A stretch of 19,556 nucleotides of DNA from CAZUNO01 sp964621445 [NCBI: Candidatus Hadarchaeota archaeon] (lineage in GTDB: Archaea > CAYQAE01 > CAYVLA01). How positions within the stretch are numbered: the stretch's first letter is position 1; each line of letters opens with the position of its first letter. The DNA lies in contig CAZUNO010000036.1 in the NCBI GenBank assembly GCA_964621445.1, positions 1 to 19,556 of the forward strand, in the 5' to 3' direction. Shown in pieces: positions 6,654-14,207 of the stretch. The translations under genes were made by a program, and so were the position numbers. Below the pieces are notes generated by a model. It made no database searches and was not told the DNA's origin. It saw only the letters and a list, made by a program, of their open reading frames with translations.

Positions 6654-7582
6654 AAATTGGTAGATCATCCGGCCCAGGAGCCTTCATGGTCCTTCTCATT
6701 TCATTACTAATCATCCTTGGAGGAATACCAGCGACATCCTCGGAGGAGATTCCAATAGTGGTTAACATTCTAAATGCGGCCCCTGAGTTAGTTGATCTAT
6801 CGATATCGATAATGGGATCCGAATACGGTTCGGTTGATCCCGGGATGCAGTTTTCGGTAAACGTGACTGCGAGGGACAACAACACGGTAGCCGATATCGA
6901 TGAGATCGATCTAGTACTCTATTCACCATTCTCAACCGAATGGGGGAACCCCGATCCCGCTAATCATTACGCTTTCCGGTGGCGGGCGGGAAATGGATTT
7001 ACCAACCCCGGTGGCACTGGAGAGATATTTGGTGGCATCTCAAGCGAACCCTCTTCACTAGCTTCGGGAATGGGTAGCTGGATTTTCTCGGTCAAGATGG
7101 ACAAGTCCGCTATTCATTCCGACCAATGGACCCTGTCGGCCAGGATCAGTGATGACGAGGATGAGGGCAGTGGGACCGGAGAGTTCACGGTCAACAAATA
7201 CAGCTCGCTATACATTGATACCTCCGAGATCTCCTTCTCCGGCGTTCCGGGAAGCACGTCACCGGCTGATCAGAACCCCATATCGATCCGTTATAGCTCA
7301 AATTATGAACTTGATCTCGCCTGCTGGGCCACGGACTTCGTTGGCCGGGAGAGGCCAGAGGTGACCATAGGCCCAGCCTCCTTCATAGTGGACGACGATG
7401 ATAGCTTAGAGCCGCCGGAACAGGGAGCGAATTCACTCGAGCTTTCGGGGTCCCGGAAGACATTCCTTGGTGGCCGATCCCCGGCACAGGACTCCGGGAT
7501 GAATGTCCACCTGTTCATCCGTATTCCCGATTCCTTCTACGACCAGGAGTACGATGGACACATATTTTTTGATTTAAGGTGA
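6650..7582 (+). CDS. Family A exported protein A3
   Basis: 310 residues from TTG 6650. The export helix (AFMVLLISLLIILGGIPA) is followed by SSEEIPIVVNILNAAPEL, TARDNNTVADIDEIDLVLYSP, NHYAFRW, FTNPGGTGEIF, SDQWTLSARISDDEDEG, SPADQNPISIRYSSN, CWATDFVGRE, IVDDDDS and FYDQEYDGHIFF. It is closer to A2 than to A1: both have NPGG-x-GEI, FSG-x-PG and PADQNPI. No C-terminal anchor is present. The family looks like two or three stacked Ig-like domains, with the C-terminal part in a style (SN-x-L...TDF-G...P-x-SF-x-VDDD) known from archaeal surface proteins. The biochemical role is unknown. It sits between B-short2 and B-long2 with almost no gaps, so it is co-transcribed. Confidence 0.85.
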   Translation: MKIGRSSGPGAFMVLLISLLIILGGIPATSSEEIPIVVNILNAAPELVDLSISIMGSEYGSVDPGMQFSVNVTARDNNTVADIDEIDLVLYSPFSTEWGNPDPANHYAFRWRAGNGFTNPGGTGEIFGGISSEPSSLASGMGSWIFSVKMDKSAIHSDQWTLSARISDDEDEGSGTGEFTVNKYSSLYIDTSEISFSGVPGSTSPADQNPISIRYSSNYELDLACWATDFVGRERPEVTIGPASFIVDDDDSLEPPEQGANSLELSGSRKTFLGGRSPAQDSGMNVHLFIRIPDSFYDQEYDGHIFFDLR

Positions 7583-7589
7583 CCAATAG

Positions 7590-8525
7590 ATGCAATATAC
7601 CCGTGGCATAGCACTAGTCCTCTCCTTTCTGGCAGCTCTTCTAGTTATAGTTTCAATATCAGGTGGCGGGGTGGGCCTTAGCGGTCCGGAACAGACACAT
7701 GAGATTCCTTTAGGAGGGAGCGTTAGCTCCTACCTGAGAGTGTGGAACGAGGGTTCCTCGGAAGGGAAATTCGCAGTTCAGGTTCTGGGTGAGGTGGAAT
7801 CCATGGTTGATCCGGATCCCATCTCCTTCACCCTTGGTCCTGGGGAGCAGAGAACCATCTCCCTAATCTACAGCGTTCCGGGAGATATGGAACCGGGGTC
7901 CTACTCGGGGATCATAACAGCCAGATTCCAGGGTGACATCTCGAGCCAGGTTTCCCGAGATATCGAGGTGGCCGTGAAGGGCCAGGTCCAGGATGGAGGC
8001 CAACTATCCCTCAGGAAGGGGTTGAATCTAATCGGGTGGTTTGGTGAAAATCTAAGCTTTTCGGAGGCCCTGGACGGGGTTGATGGACCCAAGAAGATCT
8101 GGCGTAGAAAACCTGATGGTTCATATACCTCGGCGGAGTATTACCCATCGGTGGGGGTTTGGTGGAGTTCCGATTCCCAGTTTACCGGACTGAAAAACGG
8201 AAAGGCCTACTTCGTGGAATGCGAAAAGGCCTGCACGATTAATTTGAACGAAATGACCGACTCGGGCCCCACCAAACTCGAGAAGGGGACCAACCTCATA
8301 GTCTGGAAATGGGGGGATGCCGCTATTTCAGAGGCCTTCCCCCAGGAGCCCAGTCAATATGAGATCACCAAGATCTGGAGAAGCGGGGTCGACGGAGAGT
8401 ACGAGTTCACTCAGTACTACCCATCTGCTGACTTATGGTGGAGCGAGACATCTTCATTTACAGAATTAGAGAGAGGGAAAGCATATTTTGTCGAAGTACT
8501 TGCTGAAATGTGGATTAACGGATAG
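7590..8525 (+). CDS. Family B long form with duplicated Trp-rich repeat (B-long2)
   Basis: The export helix (GIALVLSFLAALLVIVSI) is followed by the B domain (GVGLSGPEQTHEIPLGGS, SSYLRVWNEGSSEG, LGPGEQRTISLIYSV, GSYSGIITARF) and two Trp-rich repeats starting near residues 141 (LRKGLNLIGW) and 230 (LEKGTNLIVW). Full-length paralogue of B-long1. The repeats keep KIWR, the DG(S/E)Y block, YY-x4-WWS and GKAYFVE. Repeat 1 ends with a Cys pair (VECEKACT). There is no C-terminal membrane helix, so attachment to the surface must come from partners or an uncleaved N-terminal helix. GGTGA at 7580-7584 is a modest RBS. The last 38 nt overlap the start of C2. Confidence 0.85.
   Translation: MQYTRGIALVLSFLAALLVIVSISGGGVGLSGPEQTHEIPLGGSVSSYLRVWNEGSSEGKFAVQVLGEVESMVDPDPISFTLGPGEQRTISLIYSVPGDMEPGSYSGIITARFQGDISSQVSRDIEVAVKGQVQDGGQLSLRKGLNLIGWFGENLSFSEALDGVDGPKKIWRRKPDGSYTSAEYYPSVGVWWSSDSQFTGLKNGKAYFVECEKACTINLNEMTDSGPTKLEKGTNLIVWKWGDAAISEAFPQEPSQYEITKIWRSGVDGEYEFTQYYPSADLWWSETSSFTELERGKAYFVEVLAEMWING
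8010..8522 (+). repeat. Two tandem Trp-rich protein repeats in B-long2
   Basis: Repeats start at 8010 and 8277. Together with the two in B-long1 they give four copies with consensus L-x2-G-x-NL(V/I)-x-W, KIW, DG(S/E)Y, YY, WWS and G-x-AYF(V/F)E. The paired spacing is the same in both proteins, so the duplication predates the operon duplication. Confidence 0.8.
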
Positions 8526-10548
8526 AGCTTCGCTAGGCGCTCGAACGAGCCTGATCGTCCTAGCCATATTGCTAACGGCCGCCGGCGTTCATGCGGACCT
8601 GGACATAAACGCAGTGGCCGGGGTAGTTGAGATAGATGGCGAACCGGCCTCCGCGGGCACCTCAATAATGGTCAGGGATCTGAACACCGGGGCAACCGCG
8701 ACCACCCCGGTGGATGGCTCTAGCATTCCCTCCTTTCTCAAGGGCCAGGGTCGATACGACACCGGCGACGTTCCAGGCTTCAACACCGGTGACACCGTGG
8801 TGGTCTCGGTTAGCGAAACCGGAATAAAGGGAGAGGCCTCAGCCGTCCTGGTCGCCGGAACCACGACCATAAATCTAGAGGCTCGTCGTGAGCGATCCCC
8901 CAGCATAGGGAATATCCCCGATCAGGAGGGATTTGAGGATGTCGCCTGGGAGCTTGACCTCGATCCCTACATCTCGGACCCGGACACCCCCAAGAGCAAG
9001 CTAGATGTCGGGGTTCAATCCGGATATACGGAGGTAAAGGGGCATGTGATCACCTTTCTCTACCCCGAGGGCGTTCTCTCCGAGACGGTTAGGGTCTACG
9101 TTCGCGATGGCTCCTCGACGGTCTCCAGGAGAATTCAGGTTACGGTTAACCCCGTAAACGACCCGCCCCGGCTAGCGGAGATATCAAATATCACGATCAT
9201 GGAGGGTACCAATGCATCATTGAACCTGTCAGGCCACGTTCAGGATCCTGATGACCAACTCGAGGATTTCTGCTGGGGAGTTGATGAGGGAGATCTGGTC
9301 ACCGCCTGGATGGAAGGCCCGGTCCTGACCGTCGTTGCCCCGGATAGCGATTACGGACACGATTCATTCCAGATCTGGGTTTTGGATTCGGGCAACCTCT
9401 CGGCTAGCCAGTTGGTATCTGTCGAGGTCGAGGCAAACGTAACCGCCCTGAAGGAGGCATATGAAGGACAGATCGAATCCCTCAGGGCAGAGATCGAGAA
9501 TCTGGAGGCCAATAACACAAACCTGGCCTCCGAGATCGATTCCCTGTGGAGAGAGCTCAATACCCTGGAGATAAGAAAAACGGAGCTCCAAACACAGCTG
9601 AAGGAAAAGGAGGACCTGGTTTCCACCTTTCAGGAACGGATTAGACGGGTGGAAAGCTCGGACGATGAGAAGGCGGCCCTGATTATGGAACTGGAACATC
9701 AAAGGGATAATCTCACGGCGGAAATAGATGACCTAAACAAGGAATTGGATGAGGTCCAATCAGCTCATAACCAGACCAGGAAGGAGCTCGAATCGACTAA
9801 ATCGGAGTCGCAAACCAGAATCCAAAACCTGGCCCTCATCTTGCTCCAGACCCGGGAACTTCTTTCCCAATCCAGGGAGAATATCACCGCACTGGTTCAA
9901 ATGGTGGCAGATCTTAGCGATAAACTCGATGCCAAGAGAGCTCAACTCGGTTCGGCAAATCTTGGTATCGAAAATCTGGAGGCGGTAATCGAAGCCCTCC
10001 GGGAGAATAACCGGCTATTGAAGGAGGAAAATCTGCAGATGGAGGCGAGTATCAGCCAATCATCCGAGGATATCATATCCCTGGAGCTGAAAAACATGCG
10101 ACAGCTCGCAGAAATCGAGCGTCTAAGAAGCATAATGGCCACCCGAGAGATTAATTCCTCCCAGGTAAACCCGCCCCTTGCCCGTATGTTCTCGAAGGCA
10201 GCAGATTTTGTGAAATCAGGAAACGAGGCCATAAATGACGGATTGAGAAATGAACTTCTATTGGCGATCATTCTCCTAGTTGCTGCGGCATCAACCATTA
10301 CCATAGTTATGAGAACATCCTGGATGAAGATGGTAGACGAAGACGGTTTTGATAGGATTCTCCGGATTATGGGAAGGGCAATTAGGGTTCTGGGCCGGCT
10401 TAGCACTAGAATCAAGAAAAAGCAACGCTCTGAAAGGGAGTTGAGCGAGACCGACCGTCAATATATATGGGGCCTCCGCAGACTAGGCTTCGATAAGGAG
10501 GCCGATGAATACCTGGATAGTCTACCCACAGAGGAGGAAGAGCCCTAG
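8488..10548 (+). CDS. Family C long form: surface stalk with Ig domains, coiled coil and membrane anchor (C2)
   Basis: 686 residues. Export helix about 20-36. C domain about 37-130 (DLDINAVAGVVEIDGEPASA, GRYDTGDVPGFNTGDTVVVSV), matching C1. Two cadherin/Ig-like domains follow, about 138-232 (SIGNIPDQEGFEDVAW, VTVNPVNDPPRL) and 233-316 (NITIMEGTNASLNLSGHVQD, DSFQIWVLDSGNLSAS). A heptad-rich coiled coil covers about 318-555 (IESLRAEIENLEANNTNLAS and on). A membrane helix lies at about 589-611 (LLLAIILLVAAASTITIVM). A charged tail ends in WGLRRLGFDKEADEYLDSL. Ten N-x-S/T sequons fall between about residues 240 and 560 and none before. It is probably the anchor and stalk of the assembly. TTG 8488, with GAGGG 10 nt upstream, overlaps B-long2 by 38 nt; no ATG start is available nearby. 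Confidence 0.85.
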   Translation: MSKYLLKCGLTDRASLGARTSLIVLAILLTAAGVHADLDINAVAGVVEIDGEPASAGTSIMVRDLNTGATATTPVDGSSIPSFLKGQGRYDTGDVPGFNTGDTVVVSVSETGIKGEASAVLVAGTTTINLEARRERSPSIGNIPDQEGFEDVAWELDLDPYISDPDTPKSKLDVGVQSGYTEVKGHVITFLYPEGVLSETVRVYVRDGSSTVSRRIQVTVNPVNDPPRLAEISNITIMEGTNASLNLSGHVQDPDDQLEDFCWGVDEGDLVTAWMEGPVLTVVAPDSDYGHDSFQIWVLDSGNLSASQLVSVEVEANVTALKEAYEGQIESLRAEIENLEANNTNLASEIDSLWRELNTLEIRKTELQTQLKEKEDLVSTFQERIRRVESSDDEKAALIMELEHQRDNLTAEIDDLNKELDEVQSAHNQTRKELESTKSESQTRIQNLALILLQTRELLSQSRENITALVQMVADLSDKLDAKRAQLGSANLGIENLEAVIEALRENNRLLKEENLQMEASISQSSEDIISLELKNMRQLAEIERLRSIMATREINSSQVNPPLARMFSKAADFVKSGNEAINDGLRNELLLAIILLVAAASTITIVMRTSWMKMVDEDGFDRILRIMGRAIRVLGRLSTRIKKKQRSERELSETDRQYIWGLRRLGFDKEADEYLDSLPTEEEEP

Positions 10549-10553
10549 ACTTC

Positions 10554-11330
10554 CTAAGGCCATTCCCGGAACACCTCATATTTCTGGAAGAGAGCGTCAA
10601 GGAATTCGCCCCGAGAAATAGCCCCAAGCGTTTTCCACCCCGGATTCTCCTCATGCGGCATCATCTGCGAGACGTGGTTCTCCAGTGCCTGGCGCTTGCG
10701 TTCAAGAAGGTCGCCCACATAGATCGAGCAGGAGAAATCCGTCCAGAACTTGATTGACGCGGAAATGCTCTTTCTGATAAATCCAAGTACCCGATCAGGA
10801 TCCCAGTTAAAGCCAACCCACGGCCAGTGGTTCCAGAACCAGACCGGATATTCAAACGCCTTGGAGATGCCATGGCTTTCAAGCACCCGACGGACGATAT
10901 GATTGGTGGCTATGTGGTCCGGGTGCTCCCCCCCTGGGTAAGGCATGAAAATATGGCGGGGTTCAGAATCGTCAAGCTTACTTAAAATTTCCCGTTCGGC
11001 CTCCTCCTTCCCCTTTTCAAGCGATCCAGTGCCCTTCCATGTCCCTGCGGACTGGAAGGGAAGAAAATGCACGTCGCTTTCGGGGATGCCAATGGACTTG
11101 CATGCCTGGATCGCCTCCCTCTGGCGGATTATACCCATCTTGGCAGGGGACACGAACCTGGTGTGGGATCTCTCTCCTCTAGTCATATAGACTACTGAAA
11201 CATGGGCCCCGGTCTCCAGCTTCCGAAGTATGGTCCCCCCACAACCCAGGGTTTCGTCATCAGGATGGGGGGAAATAACCATCGAGGAGGCTTCCATATC
11301 GAATTGGTCATCGCACTGGATTCTTTTCAT
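10554..11330 (-). CDS. PIG-L (LmbE) family N-acetylglucosamine deacetylase-like protein
   Basis: Zinc-dependent de-N-acetylase fold. The motif SPHPDDETLGCGG (His22, Asp24-Asp25 from ATG 11330) and the downstream GGEHPDHIATNH supply the usual metal ligands and catalytic Asp. About 259 residues, typical of the family. Known members remove acetyl from GlcNAc-PI, GlcNAc-inositol, lincomycin or mycothiol precursors, and diacetylchitobiose in archaea. The substrate here is unknown, but a GlcNAc-containing glycan made by the neighbouring genes is likely. ATG 11330 (MKRIQCDDQF) is preferred over TTG 11381, which adds 17 non-family residues. It is the last gene of the minus-strand glycan cluster, and its stop is 5 nt from that of convergent C2. 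Confidence 0.9.
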   Translation of the reverse strand: MKRIQCDDQFDMEASSMVISPHPDDETLGCGGTILRKLETGAHVSVVYMTRGERSHTRFVSPAKMGIIRQREAIQACKSIGIPESDVHFLPFQSAGTWKGTGSLEKGKEEAEREILSKLDDSEPRHIFMPYPGGEHPDHIATNHIVRRVLESHGISKAFEYPVWFWNHWPWVGFNWDPDRVLGFIRKSISASIKFWTDFSCSIYVGDLLERKRQALENHVSQMMPHEENPGWKTLGAISRGEFLDALFQKYEVFREWP

Positions 11331-11391
11331 TCTACGAATATACAGGTTTTTGAAGGTGGATCGGCCAAAGGTCAAAATCAATCACGATCTG

Positions 11392-11410
11392 ACTTGAATC
11401 TATTTCAAGT
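11392..11410. other. Small inverted repeat between two minus-strand glycan genes
   Basis: ACTTGAA at 11392-11398 and TTCAAGT at 11404-11410 form a perfect 7-bp inverted repeat around TCTAT. It lies in the 101-nt gap between the 634-residue deacetylase-like gene and the PIG-L gene. No T-run follows on the minus strand, so a terminator is not supported. It could be an operator or chance. Confidence 0.3.
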
Positions 11411-11431
11411 TATTGGAAGAATCATTTTGTA

Positions 11432-13336
11432 TCATTTATCGCGTAAGTCTATCTTAACTTCATGCCTGCCCTGGTTCAGTCCGATCAGGAGATATCTTCG
11501 ACCATGAACCAGGACCTCCCGCTTTCTGGAACTTGTCTCTCCATTGACATAAACCGAAGGATCCCCAGATTCACTGGAGAGATGAAGCATTATCGCCGAG
11601 TTATTTACAGGGGATTCGCAGGAGAATGAGAGGCCTTCACCGTCCATTTGTAGGCCGCTAACATTGATCCTTCCCCTGGATTTCCACCAAAGGACGAACT
11701 CCGATAATGTGAATAGAGCATGGTTGTGCTTCCTAGCCAGCTCATCAAATACCAGCCAGTCCCTTCTGGAAGGTTGTCCTTCAACCAGATCACATGGATG
11801 GTAAAGAGCGTTGATAACCTGGTGATAGCAGTTCCTACTGTTCTCCAACAGCTCATCAATGTAGATCTGATTTATGCCTGAATATTGGGCCTGTATCTGG
11901 AATGGAAGTTCATATAGGGAAAATGGCTCCCCGTTGGTATCTAATGGATGAAAGGGCAGCCCAGTACCGTACATGTATCCCTTTCCGGTTCTCCCCGCGG
12001 ACCCTAGGGATGAATCCAAGGCTATAGACTGCGCCTCCATTATTCGAAAGGGCCTGGTGTAATGATTTCCCCAGCGTAATCTCTCGATCCTGCAAAGGGA
12101 TACACCCCCCGGGTCCGATAACTTATCTTCCAGGACCTCAATTTGATCCTCCAGACTACCTTCTCCTCTTCGAAAGACCATTAGCCATCGGTGGACCTCC
12201 CGATTCCAGTGTATGTGAATATCTCCCCCGAGGTTATTCATCCTCTCCAGCCCTTCGTCCGTTACCGGACCCTTGGAAATAATGAAGAACGTGGAGTTGT
12301 AGTCGGATTTTCTCTCCTCCTCCAAAACGAAGCAGGACTCGTCACCAAACCAATCCTCGTCATGGGTCATGGTAACTACACCATCATGCTGGAAGGGAAA
12401 GTACCAGGGTCTTGGCATTGGCCTGATTTCCTCGACAAGTGATATTATCCACCTTTCCAGGAGATCGGCATAGGGTATGTCGGATACCATGTGTTCGGTG
12501 GATGCCAACAGGTCGGTGGAGTCAACGATTCCCTCCGACCCCCTCTTGTCAACTACGCGAAAGCCGTCATCCGGAATGCCCTGCTGAAGTACCGTGAGTT
12601 CACGCCCAACGTCGAAGGCGAAGGAGATGACGCCACCTTTTCCCATCTCCCTTAGGAATACTACCGGTTCCCCGTCCATGCTCATCTTGATCACGGTACC
12701 CTCAACTGGACTGATGCTCTGGCAGTTTGTGTACAGGGGTATATCCCCAATCCTTTCAAGCCCATCATTTTCCGCCCCGGATATTTCATTCGGAATCCAG
12801 GTCGGATCGTCAAGCTTTTCCAGCCCCCCAAGTTCCAGTAATTTCCCCGCCGGAAACTCGACTATCAGGACCCCCCCGGCCTCAACCCAGGTTCTAAGAG
12901 CCGATATATCATATTTATCCCCGGCACCAGCTCCGGTTATCACCACCAGACTTATATTTTCAAGGAATTCCGGCCCGATCATTTCGGGGGAAGCTATGGA
13001 CAGGCCACCGGTCTCCTGTTCAAGCAGGTTTGCCCACTGGTAGCACCAGTCCGTTGACTCAAAGTCTGTACCATCCATGCGGGACCCGATAACTAGGACC
13101 GTTGGCTTGAAATTGCCCTCGAGAAATGATCCGTTGCCCTTTAATTGGGCATTAATTGCCGGGATTTTTACCGGGTAAAGCGAAAGAAGGTTGCCAACGA
13201 CCAATAGGCAAAGCAGGGCTACCAGGCCTGCCCCCTTGCGTCCCTTACGCTGGGGGTAGCGAGTATAGATCAGGAATACGATGACTAATACCAAGGAGGG
13301 AAGGGTTATCTGAGCGATGGTTCGCATTACCGACAT
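11432..13336 (-). CDS. Membrane protein with amidotransferase-like and polysaccharide-deacetylase-like domains
   Basis: 634 residues. Two N-terminal membrane helices (about 8-24 and 36-52) are followed by LYPVKIPAINAQLKG. A flavodoxin/class I amidotransferase-like region, about 80-290, contains VLVIGSRMDGTDF, ISLVVITGAGAGD, LRTWVEAGGVLIVEF and GGVISFAFDVG; no Cys-His-Glu triad is evident, and it resembles the DUF4350/ThuA-like group. Then comes a NodB-like barrel with VVTMTHDEDWF (His325, Asp326, Asp328), FFIISKG, and DIHIHWNREVHRW (His374, 376, 382), followed by a small C-terminal beta domain. The acidic and histidine motifs fit a metal-dependent polysaccharide deacetylase or hydrolase, but not the textbook TFDDG/HxxxH spacing. 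Related in plan to the 16720 gene. It lies upstream of the PIG-L gene in the same cluster. Confidence 0.75.
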   Translation of the reverse strand: MSVMRTIAQITLPSLVLVIVFLIYTRYPQRKGRKGAGLVALLCLLVVGNLLSLYPVKIPAINAQLKGNGSFLEGNFKPTVLVIGSRMDGTDFESTDWCYQWANLLEQETGGLSIASPEMIGPEFLENISLVVITGAGAGDKYDISALRTWVEAGGVLIVEFPAGKLLELGGLEKLDDPTWIPNEISGAENDGLERIGDIPLYTNCQSISPVEGTVIKMSMDGEPVVFLREMGKGGVISFAFDVGRELTVLQQGIPDDGFRVVDKRGSEGIVDSTDLLASTEHMVSDIPYADLLERWIISLVEEIRPMPRPWYFPFQHDGVVTMTHDEDWFGDESCFVLEEERKSDYNSTFFIISKGPVTDEGLERMNNLGGDIHIHWNREVHRWLMVFRRGEGSLEDQIEVLEDKLSDPGGVSLCRIERLRWGNHYTRPFRIMEAQSIALDSSLGSAGRTGKGYMYGTGLPFHPLDTNGEPFSLYELPFQIQAQYSGINQIYIDELLENSRNCYHQVINALYHPCDLVEGQPSRRDWLVFDELARKHNHALFTLSEFVLWWKSRGRINVSGLQMDGEGLSFSCESPVNNSAIMLHLSSESGDPSVYVNGETSSRKREVLVHGRRYLLIGLNQGRHEVKIDLRDK

Positions 13337-13385
13337 TTAACATCCCTGTGCCTGCCTCTGATACGCCCCTTCAACATGAATTTCC

Positions 13386-14105
13386 CTATTTGGGTCCCTT
13401 ACCCCCGGGGCGGCCATTCTGGGTGAATTCCCCGTTAAGTTTCTCGTAATCGGACATCTTGCCTATGTCACCCCAGAAGGCATCGGATTGGTAACCGAAA
13501 ACCCTCTCATTCTCTATAATCCTTGGAAACACGTCGTATTCCAGATTGCATGGGTCCTCGGGGGGAAAGTACTCGAAAATTCCGGGGTTACAGACGTATA
13601 CCCCGGCGTTGGCGAAGAAGGATATATCGGGTTTCTCCTCGAACTCGGTTATGCGTTTTCTACCATTTAAGGTTATCTTGCCGTAGGGCATCTTCACTTT
13701 GTATGGCTTCAGGGCTATGGTCAGAAAGGAGTCGTTTTCCTGGTGAAATTCCAGCAGCTTTGGGATCTCGAGGGAAGTGAATATATCACCGTTCATGGCC
13801 AGAAAGGTGTCTCCCACCAGCAGATCCCTTGCCGTCCTAAGCTGACCTGCTGTGCCGAGCGGCTCGTCGGTTTCGGCATATTCAATTTTGACGCCGAATT
13901 TTGACCCATCCTCGAAATAGTCCATAATCTGCCTCTTTAGATACGCCACACAGAGCACGATATCCTCGAAATCGTACTGCTTCAGGTAGTCGAGGTTTCT
14001 CTCCAGCAGGGGTTTCCCGGCTAATGGAAGCATGGGTTTGGGAACGAGGTAGGTAAGCGGTCGCATACGGCTCCCAACACCACCAACTAGGATAGCGGCC
14101 TTCAT
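13386..14105 (-). CDS. Sugar-1-phosphate nucleotidyltransferase
   Basis: Rossmann-like NTP-transferase of about 239 residues that joins a sugar-1-phosphate to a nucleotide. Signature AILVGGVGSRMRPLTYLVPKP at residues 4 onward, metal-binding MNGDIF, DEPLGTAGQL, ITEFEEKP and YVCNPGIFEYFP. The end (FWGDIGKMSDYEKLNGE) is typical of mannose-1-phosphate guanylyltransferases and glucose-1-phosphate thymidylyl/uridylyltransferases. It lacks the C-terminal left-handed beta-helix found in GlmU-like and many archaeal bifunctional forms. The precise sugar and base cannot be read from the motifs. RBS AAGGGG lies 5 nt before ATG 14105. It supplies an activated sugar to the cluster. Confidence 0.9.
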   Translation of the reverse strand: MKAAILVGGVGSRMRPLTYLVPKPMLPLAGKPLLERNLDYLKQYDFEDIVLCVAYLKRQIMDYFEDGSKFGVKIEYAETDEPLGTAGQLRTARDLLVGDTFLAMNGDIFTSLEIPKLLEFHQENDSFLTIALKPYKVKMPYGKITLNGRKRITEFEEKPDISFFANAGVYVCNPGIFEYFPPEDPCNLEYDVFPRIIENERVFGYQSDAFWGDIGKMSDYEKLNGEFTQNGRPGGKGPK

Positions 14106-14207
14106 TGAATCCCCTTATTGCATGCAGGTATTAAGGACCTAACCATGATCATTCCGATTTACCTGCTATTGGTCATCAATACCATTTGAAGTATTTTCTT
14201 TCTCCAC

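Noticed and set aside
9942-10415. Minus-strand 157-codon frame across the C2 coiled coil
   Set aside because: Antisense shadow of Glu/Leu/Ile-rich coding DNA; it gives a Ser/Arg/Ile-rich product with no recognisable motif.
14126-14172. GCAGGTA / TACCTGC inverted repeat between the nucleotidyltransferase and dehydrogenase genes
   Set aside because: Short arms with a long spacer and no supporting feature; likely chance.
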